Assembly (NCBI GenBank): GCA_024398475.1
Contig: JAKSJB010000003.1
Location: 1 to 64,000 of the forward strand
Source of the DNA: Bacteroidaceae bacterium
GTDB lineage: Bacteria > Bacteroidota > Bacteroidia > Bacteroidales > Bacteroidaceae
DNA length: 64,000 nt
Direction: 5' to 3'
Shown here: in pieces, positions 11,788-20,018 of the stretch
Layout of the letters: each line of letters begins with the position of its first letter
How positions within the stretch are numbered: position 1 is the stretch's first letter
Program-made: the position numbers and the translations under genes
Notes under the pieces: model-generated
Told to the model about the DNA's origin: nothing
What the model saw: only the letters and a program-made list of their open reading frames with translations
Databases searched by the model: none

Positions 11788-12969
11788 TTAGTCGAATACT
11801 TCTGTAATCTGACCAGAACCTACTGTACGACCACCTTCGCGGATAGCGAAACGAAGACCTACGTTGAGAGCTACTGGGTAGATGAGTTCAACCTTAATTT
11901 CTACGTTATCACCTGGCATTACCATTTCAACTCCGTCTGGAAGAGCGATTTCACCAGTACAGTCCATTGTACGGAGATAGAACTGTGGACGGTAGTGATT
12001 CTTGAATGGAGTGTGACGACCACCTTCTTCCTTCTTCAATACGTAGATTGAAGCCTTGAAGCCCTTGTGAGGAGTGATTGTTCCAGGGTGAGTGATTACC
12101 ATACCACGCTTAACGTCAGCCTTGTCGATACCACGGAGGAGAAGACCTACGTTATCACCTGCCTGACCTTCGTCAAGAATCTTACGGAACATTTCAACAC
12201 CAGTTACAACTGACTTAGCATCTTCACCAAGACCGAGGAGCTGTACAGGATCATTAACGTGGATAACACCAGTTTCGATACGACCAGTAGCAACTGTACC
12301 ACGACCAGTGATTGAGAATACGTCTTCAACTGGCATAAGGAATGGCTTATCAACTGCACGTTCAGGTTCCTGAATCCAGTTGTCACAAGCATCCATAAGT
12401 TCCATTACCTTGTCTTCCCACTCAGCAACACCGTTAAGTGCACCAAGAGCAGAACCGCGGATGAATGGAGTATCCTCTTCGAAGTCATACTGTGAAAGAA
12501 GATCACGCATTTCCATTTCTACGAGGTCGAGCATTTCAGCATCGTCAACCATATCACACTTGTTAAGGAATACAACAAGACGTGGAACGTTTACCTGACG
12601 AGCAAGAAGGATGTGCTCACGAGTCTGAGGCATAGGACCGTCAGTTGCAGCACAAACGATGATAGCACCGTCCATCTGAGCAGCACCAGTTACCATGTTC
12701 TTTACATAGTCGGCGTGTCCTGGACAGTCAACGTGTGCATAGTGACGGTTTTCTGTTTCGTACTCAACGTGAGCAGTATTGATAGTAATACCACGTTCCT
12801 TTTCTTCAGGAGCGTTATCAATCTGATCGAATGACTTGAGTTCTGAAAGTCCCTTCTTTGCAAGAACTGTAGTGATTGCTGCAGTAAGAGTAGTCTTACC
12901 GTGGTCTACGTGACCAATTGTACCAATGTTTACATGGGGTTTGGTACGTTCGAATTTTTCTTTTGCCAT
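11788..12969 (-). CDS. tuf: Translation elongation factor EF-Tu
   Basis: GTPase that delivers aminoacyl-tRNA to the ribosome; 393 aa. The G1 motif [10 protein letters not shown]3 DCPGH and G4 NKCD are all present, and the protein ends QITEVFD. It lies between a tRNA-Thr and tRNA-Trp. No TAnnTTTG promoter is visible in the 100 bp upstream, so it is probably cotranscribed with the tRNA-Thr pair. The codon choice looks strongly biased, as expected for a highly expressed gene. Confidence 0.99.
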   Translation of the reverse strand: MAKEKFERTKPHVNIGTIGHVDHGKTTLTAAITTVLAKKGLSELKSFDQIDNAPEEKERGITINTAHVEYETENRHYAHVDCPGHADYVKNMVTGAAQMDGAIIVCAATDGPMPQTREHILLARQVNVPRLVVFLNKCDMVDDAEMLDLVEMEMRDLLSQYDFEEDTPFIRGSALGALNGVAEWEDKVMELMDACDNWIQEPERAVDKPFLMPVEDVFSITGRGTVATGRIETGVIHVNDPVQLLGLGEDAKSVVTGVEMFRKILDEGQAGDNVGLLLRGIDKADVKRGMVITHPGTITPHKGFKASIYVLKKEEGGRHTPFKNHYRPQFYLRTMDCTGEIALPDGVEMVMPGDNVEIKVELIYPVALNVGLRFAIREGGRTVGSGQITEVFD

Positions 12970-13072
12970 AGCTTTGTTTTCTTATATAAGAGTTAATACT
13001 GTTTGTAAGTTCTCTGTTTCTTGTATTTTTCCGCTTTGTTTCCTCTGCGAATTACTTGCTATTATTATAATG

Positions 13073-13144
<72 letters not shown>

Positions 13145-13179
13145 ATCAGCGTTGCCATCGCCGTCTTGTAGGCTCGGTG

Positions 13180-13253
13180 AGCCTCTTGTCGGATTCGAAC
13201 CAACGACCCCGAGATTACAAATCACGTGCTCTGGCCAACTGAGCTAAAGAGGC
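13180..13253 (-). tRNA. tRNA-Thr (TGT anticodon)
   Basis: Acceptor GCCTCTT/AAGAGGC, anticodon arm CGTGA-TTTGTAA-TCTCG with anticodon TGT. The 3' CCA is not encoded. It is the first gene of the tRNA-Thr/tuf transcription unit. A short hairpin (ACGCGCA/TGCGCGT at 13264-13287) lies between it and the promoter. Confidence 0.93.
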
Positions 13254-13296
13254 TTGTAGCCATACGCGCAAAGTACACCCTGCGCGTAAACGGCTG

Positions 13297-13304
13297 CAAA
13301 TTTA
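13297..13304 (-). promoter_or_regulatory. Promoter -7 box of the tRNA-Thr/tuf/rpl/rpo unit
   Basis: Read on the minus strand this is TAAATTTG followed by CAGCCG. A TTTG -33 box lies at 13324-13327, with a 19-bp spacer. It fits the Bacteroidetes TTTG-N19-TAnnTTTG promoter and would start the whole translation/transcription operon. Confidence 0.8.
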
Positions 13305-13351
13305 GATATATTTTTCTATCTGACAAAGAAAATATGAATCTTTTTTTACTT

Positions 13352-13645
13352 TTAGCTCTGTTTTTCTTTGTACTTTACCAATTGTCGCTCCAAAACGGGC
13401 AAACATTGTGTTATTGCTTCTTCAAATGTATCGCTCTGCTTTTCCACAAAGAGTTGCTCTCCTGGGAGTGCAATCGCAATACTCACTTCCTTATTGAGTG
13501 CGGTTGCCGGCTTCACGACCTTGAGTGACACCTCTACTTTCGTTATATCGTCACAAAACTTATCCAGTTTACTAACCTTCTTCTGGATGAACTCCTGCAA
13601 CTTGTCTGTTGCATCAAACTTGATTGCTTTTACATTTATATCCAT
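13352..13645 (-). CDS. Ribosome hibernation/modulation factor, HPF/RaiA family
   Basis: A 97-aa protein with the short HPF/RaiA fold: beta-alpha-beta start MDINVKAIKFDATDKLQEFI, basic helix KKVSKLDKFCDDI, then TKVEVSLKVVKPA. Such proteins bind the 30S subunit near the decoding site and inactivate or store ribosomes under stress. It lies 12 bp downstream of the xerC-like gene, so the two are probably cotranscribed. It is the short form without the long C-terminal dimerisation domain. Confidence 0.9.
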   Translation of the reverse strand: MDINVKAIKFDATDKLQEFIQKKVSKLDKFCDDITKVEVSLKVVKPATALNKEVSIAIALPGEQLFVEKQSDTFEEAITQCLPVLERQLVKYKEKQS

Positions 13646-13657
13646 AGTCTTAAAAAT

Positions 13658-14542
13658 TTACGAACGCGGATGTGCGTTCTGGTAAGCAGTCTTCAATTCT
13701 TCAAATGACACATGAGTATAAACCTGTGTCGTTGCCAGACTTGCATGCCCCAGCAGTTTTTGTATCGATGCCAGATCCGCCCCCGTATTGAGCATTGAAG
13801 TGGCAAAGGTATGCCGAAGGACATGTGGACTTCTTTTCTGTTGCGTGGTAACCATTGACAAGCCGTCCTTGACAATCTTCGTCAACTTGGCGGCAGTCAT
13901 GGCATTTCCTTTCGGGCAGACAAACAACGTAGCAAATCCTATTCCGAACTTTTCGGTTCTTGCTTGAATATATTCCCTAAGTTGGGCATCAAGTTCTTCA
14001 CCGAATGGTATTATTCTCTGCTTGTTTCTTTTTCCGGTAACCTTCAGCTGCCGGGAATGGAAATCAACATCATTGTCACAGAGCGACAGGATTTCCGCAC
14101 GTCGCATTCCCGTGAGATACAAAGTCAGAACAATGGCTTTACTTAAAATCCCTTCATAGGATTTGTCTTCATCCAGACGTTCCAGCAACTCGTCCATTTC
14201 ACTTTCACGCACAAATGCTGGAAGTGGTTTCTGCTTTTTTGGCCCGGTTATCCTTGTCATTGGATTACGCTCCACAAGTTTCATCCTCACAAGATAATGG
14301 AAAAAGCTGCGCAATGCACTGAGTTTACGATTCACGGAAGTTGGCTTCAGATGCATACCGTCGATTAGGTATATAACCCACTCTCTGACGATACCCTCAT
14401 CCACCGTTGTCCACGTTATGCTTTCATTAAGACTTTCAAAGAACGATTCAAACTCTTCAAGGTCGATTCTATAACTCTCGACCGTCAAGTCCGACTTGTT
14501 GCGTTCTGTTCGGAAATAATCCAAGAAATCATCTGTCAGCAT
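13658..14542 (-). CDS. Tyrosine recombinase, XerC/XerD-like
   Basis: A 294-aa site-specific recombinase with an N-terminal SAM-like core-binding domain (about 1-85) and a C-terminal catalytic domain. The catalytic set is visible: Arg147 in LTGMRRAEIL, His240 and Arg243 in SPHVLRHTF, His266 in LLGHASLATT and nucleophile Tyr275 in TQVYTHV. Length and position between rpsU and raiA fit a housekeeping Xer recombinase acting at dif rather than a phage integrase. No attachment-site duplication was seen nearby. Which Xer paralogue it is cannot be settled without the rest of the genome. Confidence 0.88.
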   Translation of the reverse strand: MLTDDFLDYFRTERNKSDLTVESYRIDLEEFESFFESLNESITWTTVDEGIVREWVIYLIDGMHLKPTSVNRKLSALRSFFHYLVRMKLVERNPMTRITGPKKQKPLPAFVRESEMDELLERLDEDKSYEGILSKAIVLTLYLTGMRRAEILSLCDNDVDFHSRQLKVTGKRNKQRIIPFGEELDAQLREYIQARTEKFGIGFATLFVCPKGNAMTAAKLTKIVKDGLSMVTTQQKRSPHVLRHTFATSMLNTGADLASIQKLLGHASLATTQVYTHVSFEELKTAYQNAHPRS

Positions 14543-14657
14543 AAGTCTGCATTTCTTTTTTCGCCGACTAAATTAGCAATTTTCCTGGAAAGCACCAAAT
14601 TTGTGCATTAAAATTCCTTTGATTCTCTCAATTTTTTACGTTTCAGCAAGCAAAATA

Positions 14658-14849
14658 TTACTCTTCTGTAGAGTGAAGCTTGTTAACGTAGATAGCGTGC
14701 TGCATCTTGATACGCTTAGTAACAGATGGCTTGTCATACTGCTTGCGAGTTCTAACTTCCTTAATCACGCCAGTCTTTTCAGACTTTCTCTTGAACTTCT
14801 TGAGAGCCTTCTCAATGTTCTCACCGTCTTTAACAGGTACGATAATCAT
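14658..14849 (-). CDS. rpsU: 30S ribosomal protein S21
   Basis: A 63-aa basic protein beginning MIIVPVKDGENIEKALKKFK and containing the RKQYDKPSVTKR segment typical of S21. It heads a minus-strand unit followed by the xerC-like gene and raiA, with a good promoter 73 bp upstream. S21 helps initiation at the 3' end of 16S rRNA; in Bacteroidetes, S21 together with other proteins has been linked to sequestering the anti-Shine-Dalgarno sequence. Confidence 0.96.
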   Translation of the reverse strand: MIIVPVKDGENIEKALKKFKRKSEKTGVIKEVRTRKQYDKPSVTKRIKMQHAIYVNKLHSTEE

Positions 14850-14921
14850 TTTGAATTCTTACTTTTAATAATTTAATATAAATAATAATGTGTTAATTTT
14901 GGGCACAGCCCGATTGGTCGG

Positions 14922-14929
14922 CAAAGTTA
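14922..14929 (-). promoter_or_regulatory. rpsU promoter -7 box
   Basis: Minus-strand TAACTTTG followed by C, with TTTG at 14948-14951 about 18 bp upstream. Confidence 0.7.
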
Positions 14930-15013
14930 CGGCAAATTTTTGTATTGACAAAATGTTTTGTGTTTTTTTTAATGTTTGATGATATTCAAGCATTTGGATA
15001 ATAAATTATTTTA

Positions 15014-15021
15014 TATCTTTG
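15014..15021 (+). promoter_or_regulatory. Promoter -7 box of the DcaP-like porin gene
   Basis: TATCTTTG followed by CC, about 29 bp before the start codon. TTTG lies at 14993-14996. Confidence 0.65.
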
Positions 15022-15049
15022 CCACAATTAATATATATTCGGACAAATT

Positions 15050-16459
15050 ATGAATAGGATATTGACACTTTCTTTACTGTTTACATGGTGCGCCCACAAT
15101 GCAATTGCAGAAGACATCACTGATAACAATTCATTTCAGGATATCCAAGACAGCAATTCCATTTTGGAAACAGACACATTATCCACCAACATCAAGTTGA
15201 TGAAACACAGTTCCACATGGGAAGACTATAATCCAGAACATGGATTTTTTCAGAAAGCATATTCTGACAAAAGCGATCCAACATTCATGATTACAAACGA
15301 GAACAACTCATTTCAATTTGGTATAGGTGGTACAATTCACATGACGGCATCTCAGGATTTCTATGGTTCTGTATATAATCCAAAATTTGTCACCTGGAAT
15401 ATTCCCGTACCTACAGACCATGCCAACCATTTCAGCCTCAACATGGCAAGTACAAACTTCTATTGCAAGACAAAGGCGACAATGGGAGGGAAGCAACTCA
15501 TAGGCTACATTTCATTCAGCGCAAACGACAATGAAGACATTGGACTCGACCAAGCCTACATTTCATACGGAGGACTTTCTGTAGGAAAGACATACTCATT
15601 TTTCATGGATCTGGCTGCCGGTGTTGAGAATGTTGACCTTCGCGGTCCCAACACTCAGGTGTCACGCACCCATGCACTCGTAGGATACACCCTACCTATT
15701 AAGGACAAATGGATTATTGCAGCAGCCATCGAAAGAACAGAATTGGATTTATATCCATCTGAATCCAAGGGATTATACAACGAACACCAATCTGTTCCTG
15801 ACATAACAGCAAAGATTGTATATAAATCAAAATTCGGGCATCTGCAACTTTCCGGTATCTATAGGACGCTGCGATACTGGTCATTAGACAAGGCACTTCC
15901 TGCAGACGTAACATTCGAAAATGGATCCACAAAATTCTGTCCAGGTATCGGACTTTCATTATCCGGAAAGGTCAAACTAACCCCACAGACATTCATCTCA
16001 TTCCAAGGTATATGCGGAAAAGGTATCCAGCAGTATATTCAGGATTACAAGGATGCCCAGATGGATCTAGTTCCCGACAGACGTATAGTTCCATCTTCAG
16101 ATAATGCATTCTACAAGATGAAGACCCTGCCAGTTCTTGGAGGCTATATTGGATTACAAAATAATTACAGTTCCAAATTCACATTCGACGGAGTATTCGG
16201 TATAGTTCGCATGAAAACACCGAAAATAAAGAATGCAAGTACTTTTGAAGACGAGACAATGACCTATCTCGACTACAAAAGAACTGCATATTTTGCACTC
16301 AATGCATTCTATCACATGAATGACTACTGTACCGTAGGTGCAGGATTTCTAAGTGGATATAAATGGGTACGCGAACGTGACAGACAAAGAATACTGACCG
16401 GAAAGACTAACTGTGGAATAGCAAACCGTCTCAGCCTAATGTTTACATATTCATTCTAA
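15050..16459 (+). CDS. DcaP-like outer-membrane porin
   Basis: A 469-aa protein with an N-terminal signal peptide (about residues 1-20, ending ...NAIA). The remainder is rich in alternating aromatic and polar residues typical of a beta-barrel. The segment FQFGIGGTIHMTASQDFYG, the LSLNMASTNFYCKTKAT-like strand and the terminal LMFTYSF with C-terminal Phe match DcaP-family trimeric porins of Bacteroidetes. The substrate is unknown. It is transcribed alone, from its own promoter to a bidirectional-looking terminator, and convergent with the C10 protease gene. Confidence 0.75.
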   Translation: MNRILTLSLLFTWCAHNAIAEDITDNNSFQDIQDSNSILETDTLSTNIKLMKHSSTWEDYNPEHGFFQKAYSDKSDPTFMITNENNSFQFGIGGTIHMTASQDFYGSVYNPKFVTWNIPVPTDHANHFSLNMASTNFYCKTKATMGGKQLIGYISFSANDNEDIGLDQAYISYGGLSVGKTYSFFMDLAAGVENVDLRGPNTQVSRTHALVGYTLPIKDKWIIAAAIERTELDLYPSESKGLYNEHQSVPDITAKIVYKSKFGHLQLSGIYRTLRYWSLDKALPADVTFENGSTKFCPGIGLSLSGKVKLTPQTFISFQGICGKGIQQYIQDYKDAQMDLVPDRRIVPSSDNAFYKMKTLPVLGGYIGLQNNYSSKFTFDGVFGIVRMKTPKIKNASTFEDETMTYLDYKRTAYFALNAFYHMNDYCTVGAGFLSGYKWVRERDRQRILTGKTNCGIANRLSLMFTYSF

Positions 16460-16465
16460 AAAGAA

Positions 16466-16508
16466 AAAAACACGGAAACAACCAGCATAGCCGCGTCCGT
16501 GGTTTTTA
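16466..16508. terminator. Terminator between converging genes
   Basis: A hairpin with arms ACACGGA/TCCGTG(G)T is flanked by A-rich sequence on the left and T-rich sequence on the right. It could therefore stop transcription from both the porin gene and the C10 protease gene. Confidence 0.75.
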
Positions 16509-16531
16509 TCTTTTATTAAAGCCGATTTATA

Positions 16532-18190
16532 TCACCAATAAAGGTATTTTTTACCATTAATAATGTTATACCCCTTTTGAGGAACAGATATTTTTTCGCC
16601 CTTGATATTATAAATAGTACCATTGCGGTCATTTATCTGAGGAATAACACGTTCAATTCCCACAGGACGTCGGTTAAAAATAATATTATTACCTTCTTTA
16701 AGGAAATAGACGGCATCCTCTTTTCCTAAAACCACCTTTGGCAAGATCCACTCCTTAGCCTTTTTTTCCTGGAAGAACAAACGGATTTGGTAATAGCCAT
16801 CCGACAAAGACTTCGGAAGGATTACACGAAAGTCACAAGAACCTATTCCATATCCATAGGTAAGCATAAAATCAGCATCATCAATATAAGTTTCCAGTGT
16901 GTCAATAAGTTGCCCATCCATACCGCAAAGTCCAATCATGACATTTAAACTCTTTGACAATGTCTGGTTGTAGAAATCACGACCGACAACAGTAAATGAA
17001 TCAGTCAATGCAATATTTGTTTCTGCCACCTCTGGTGATTCGCACATATAAACAAACAACTGTTTCTGCTTTGAATCCGTACCGTCATAATCAGGAACCA
17101 AACCACGAAACATAGCTTGACCCTGCGAAAACTCATAGTATTTACCAATAGCAAGTGTCGCTAATTGGAAATATCCATTATCACGTCCGTCCCATCCCCA
17201 ATTTACATGTACATTGAAATCCTCGTCATAGCCGTCTATTATAAAAGCATGACCACCATTTCCATTTGCATCTGCTGCACGATAGAATATAGGACGTGAT
17301 GCATCAAGTTCTTCCTTTACATATCTATTCCATGTTTCATCATCGACACAGTCACGATATTCAATATCTAATTTTGATGCAGCATATCCAAAGTTTTTCA
17401 CAAAAGACCTATATGCGTATTCCTGATAGGTACCACTACCGTCATCATCATACATCATTTCCAAAGATACGCCACAGTCAAAGCACAATTTTGCTACGGC
17501 ATCTGCATTCACCATCGATGTGTTACCGGAATTCTGCATATTCCCCCAATCGTAATGGCTATCTGCAAAATTGACCTTTATTTTTCCAACCTTGGTCATA
17601 TACGACATTGAACCAGTACCAGTCTCAGGCCACTTCCAATAATACATCAACTGAGCCATTGCAGTTGCCACACAACCCACTGGCATCTTGTTTGGGCATA
17701 GATTGTTGTAGGGCGTACCCTGTCCCCAGGTTGATCTGCACAAAGGCTGAACCACCACATCCAACTTACGAGGGATATGACTCTGCACAACCGGCAATAT
17801 CTCACCTTTCTGAACTGCACTGACATATTTATCCACATAGTCCAAATACCATTCCAAAGCCGGAGGCAAACTTTCGTCTGTGTCAAAATCAGATTCGGTT
17901 GAATAGCCTATAATCGGAGATAAACTGTTGTCCCCGCCGACAATTACAAATCCTCTGCCATCTACTGCATTGAAAATATAATAAGGTTTATTTACATCAC
18001 TGAAGCCACCAGCGCCTTTCACATTGTTTACATCAGTTGCCATTGAAACATCAGCAACCTTTACATTTTCCCGACGTGATGCTGACAGAAAACTCGATGC
18101 AATTTTCCTTGCTGTGCCATTGTCAATTGGTCGTGCAAAACAAGCATACGACAATAACGTCATGCATACTAGCAATAATGATTTTTTCAT
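16532..18190 (-). CDS. Secreted C10 family cysteine protease (interpain/streptopain-like)
   Basis: A 552-aa secreted protease with a signal peptide (about 1-19), a propeptide-type domain (about 20-140) and a C10 catalytic domain. Catalytic Cys173 lies in PVGCVATAMAQLMYYWKWP and His314 in GGHAFIIDGYD, followed by VNWGWDGRDNGYF. After about residue 370 comes a C-terminal domain ending VPQKGYNIINGKKYLYW, a Por-like tail as seen in Bacteroidetes exported proteins. It is close to interpain A of Prevotella intermedia in layout. It lies downstream of susD on the same strand but has its own promoter. Substrate preference cannot be read from sequence. Confidence 0.9.
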   Translation of the reverse strand: MKKSLLLVCMTLLSYACFARPIDNGTARKIASSFLSASRRENVKVADVSMATDVNNVKGAGGFSDVNKPYYIFNAVDGRGFVIVGGDNSLSPIIGYSTESDFDTDESLPPALEWYLDYVDKYVSAVQKGEILPVVQSHIPRKLDVVVQPLCRSTWGQGTPYNNLCPNKMPVGCVATAMAQLMYYWKWPETGTGSMSYMTKVGKIKVNFADSHYDWGNMQNSGNTSMVNADAVAKLCFDCGVSLEMMYDDDGSGTYQEYAYRSFVKNFGYAASKLDIEYRDCVDDETWNRYVKEELDASRPIFYRAADANGNGGHAFIIDGYDEDFNVHVNWGWDGRDNGYFQLATLAIGKYYEFSQGQAMFRGLVPDYDGTDSKQKQLFVYMCESPEVAETNIALTDSFTVVGRDFYNQTLSKSLNVMIGLCGMDGQLIDTLETYIDDADFMLTYGYGIGSCDFRVILPKSLSDGYYQIRLFFQEKKAKEWILPKVVLGKEDAVYFLKEGNNIIFNRRPVGIERVIPQINDRNGTIYNIKGEKISVPQKGYNIINGKKYLYW

Positions 18191-18219
18191 ACTGAGTTAA
18201 ATAATTGATTTCAGGTTAC

Positions 18220-18227
18220 AAAGATAT
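18220..18227 (-). promoter_or_regulatory. Promoter -7 box of the C10 protease gene
   Basis: Minus-strand TATCTTTG, 30 bp before the start codon and immediately downstream of the susD terminator hairpin. It is the only TAnnTTTG box in the window without a following C. No good -33 box was found. Confidence 0.6.
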
Positions 18228-18230
18228 ATA

Positions 18231-18264
18231 AAAAAAGCGATATACGCAATGTATACCGCTTTTA
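18231..18264 (-). terminator. susCD operon terminator
   Basis: Inverted repeat AAAAGCGrTATAC with one mismatch, followed on the minus strand by seven T. It lies 19 bp after the susD stop and separates that operon from the protease promoter. Confidence 0.8.
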
Positions 18265-18282
18265 ATATTTAAGTTCAATTGA

Positions 18283-19983
18283 TTATTCTTTAATTGTTGA
18301 ACCACCAAGGTTAAGTCCCTTATTGTAGTTTGTTTCACCTTCAGGAATTGCATATATCCAGTTATTGCTTCCGTTTGGCTGGATTGTCAAAGAGACAGCA
18401 GCATGGTTCATACCGCCTTCAGGAATTGACTTACGTACGACTGGCTTTTTCCAACGCTTATAGTCACTCCATTCAGAACCCTCACCCCAAAGTTCAAGGG
18501 CACGGTAATCACAGATTTCATCAAACAGTTTTTCGCCTGTCAGGTTACAAGAATATTCAGGATTGCGTCCTGATTCCTTGTTCAACTTAACGAGAGCAGC
18601 CTGAGCAGCAGCAGTGTTATTGAGGAAGTAGTTTGCTTCTGCTTCAATAAGAACCATTTCAGAAGTACGGATGAATGGAAGATAAGAAACACCTGGCAGA
18701 TCGAACACCCAGAACTTCAATTGACCGTCAAGATACATATAACTACTCTGATATGGAGCCCCTAGACCGGCAGGAGTCATTTTTTCGCAATAATCGGCAG
18801 CAGCATCCCAAAGTCCTTCGTATGATGCCCAAAGAGCAGCTTCGTCTGGATCTTCCAAATCGAAATCGCTTTCTTCATAAGCGCCCAGGATTCCGTAAGT
18901 AGAGAAGTAGCCATCCCATTGAACAATCTGACCGAAGTCATATTCAGGGAACTTGTCCTCTGACAGGAACAATGCCTTACGTGCATCATTATCAGGAATA
19001 CGGTTGATAAGTTCACGACCTATACCACCGGCACCATAAGGTCCATTATTTGCATAATAACCATTACATGCATACTGTGTTCCGTATGAATAATACCATT
19101 GGTTCTCCGTTGCATCACCATAACTGCCGAAAAGCCACTCACATGTTGGGCGACAGAAACCACTCTGATAATCACTTACGCTCATAAGAGGATATCCTGC
19201 TTCAGCCAATTTTGCCTGAGCAAGAGCAGTTGAATAATCTTCCTTTGTCAAAGCAGCACGTGCATATACAGCATGAGCAACATTCTTATTTGGAATCCAT
19301 ACCTGCTCAGAAGGGCGGTCAATACCACTTGCATCAAAGAATCCAATTGCATCCTCACAGTCCTTATAAATCTGAGCATAGACTTCAGCGATTGATGACA
19401 ATGGAGCATCACCTGTAGATTCGTCAAGACGGAGAACTACACCCTGAGCCGCACCATTATTGGAATCCTTCCAACGTGCAGCATAATAATGAAGCAGTTT
19501 TTCGTAACTATATGCACGGAAAGTCAGGGCTGCACCCTTAATAAAGTTCTTATCAGCATCTGGGCCTTCTGCTTCATCAATGTGAGCCAAGATTGTGTTA
19601 GCCTGTCCGATCAATGTATAGTAATAGTACCATCCATAATATATATACATACTATTAGTTTTGTTCAGCCATTCCAAGTTAAGGATTGGAGACCAACCTG
19701 ACGCAATATAGTTGTAGTTATAGTTTTCTGATGGATAAGCCTCCATTCTAATCATAACATAGTTCTCTCCACAGAATCCCTGGTCTAATGCATATTGCTG
19801 TGTAGTCATAGACTCGGCTATACCATTCAATGCTGCATATGCATTGTCCGTTGTTCCGATTGCATCAGCAGAACTGAGTGCATCTGTTGGCTTAGTCTCA
19901 AGGAAATCATCACTACATGAAGTAGCAGCAAGGGCTCCCGCCATAATGGCACCAACAAATAATTTATTGATATTTAATTTCAT
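18283..19983 (-). CDS. SusD/RagB-like nutrient-binding lipoprotein
   Basis: A 566-aa surface glycan- or nutrient-binding lipoprotein that caps the SusC pore. The signal peptide ends in a lipobox with Cys23 (LAATSCSDDF). The N-terminal SusD domain contains ETKPTDALSSADAI, and tetratricopeptide-like helices include AALTFRAYSYEKLLHYYA. The RagB/SusD C-terminal signature is RALELWGEGSEWSDYKRW near residue 500. It lies 35 bp downstream of susC. No glycosidase accompanies the pair, so the ligand is open; the adjacent C10 protease makes peptide or glycoprotein capture possible. Confidence 0.95.
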   Translation of the reverse strand: MKLNINKLFVGAIMAGALAATSCSDDFLETKPTDALSSADAIGTTDNAYAALNGIAESMTTQQYALDQGFCGENYVMIRMEAYPSENYNYNYIASGWSPILNLEWLNKTNSMYIYYGWYYYYTLIGQANTILAHIDEAEGPDADKNFIKGAALTFRAYSYEKLLHYYAARWKDSNNGAAQGVVLRLDESTGDAPLSSIAEVYAQIYKDCEDAIGFFDASGIDRPSEQVWIPNKNVAHAVYARAALTKEDYSTALAQAKLAEAGYPLMSVSDYQSGFCRPTCEWLFGSYGDATENQWYYSYGTQYACNGYYANNGPYGAGGIGRELINRIPDNDARKALFLSEDKFPEYDFGQIVQWDGYFSTYGILGAYEESDFDLEDPDEAALWASYEGLWDAAADYCEKMTPAGLGAPYQSSYMYLDGQLKFWVFDLPGVSYLPFIRTSEMVLIEAEANYFLNNTAAAQAALVKLNKESGRNPEYSCNLTGEKLFDEICDYRALELWGEGSEWSDYKRWKKPVVRKSIPEGGMNHAAVSLTIQPNGSNNWIYAIPEGETNYNKGLNLGGSTIKE

Positions 19984-20018
19984 AATTATATCCAGTTTTA
20001 TTTATTAATTGACTAATA

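Noticed and set aside
13658..14542. Xer-like recombinase as the integrase of a mobile element
   Set aside because: It is embedded between rpsU and raiA with no attachment repeats or cargo, which fits a housekeeping Xer protein.
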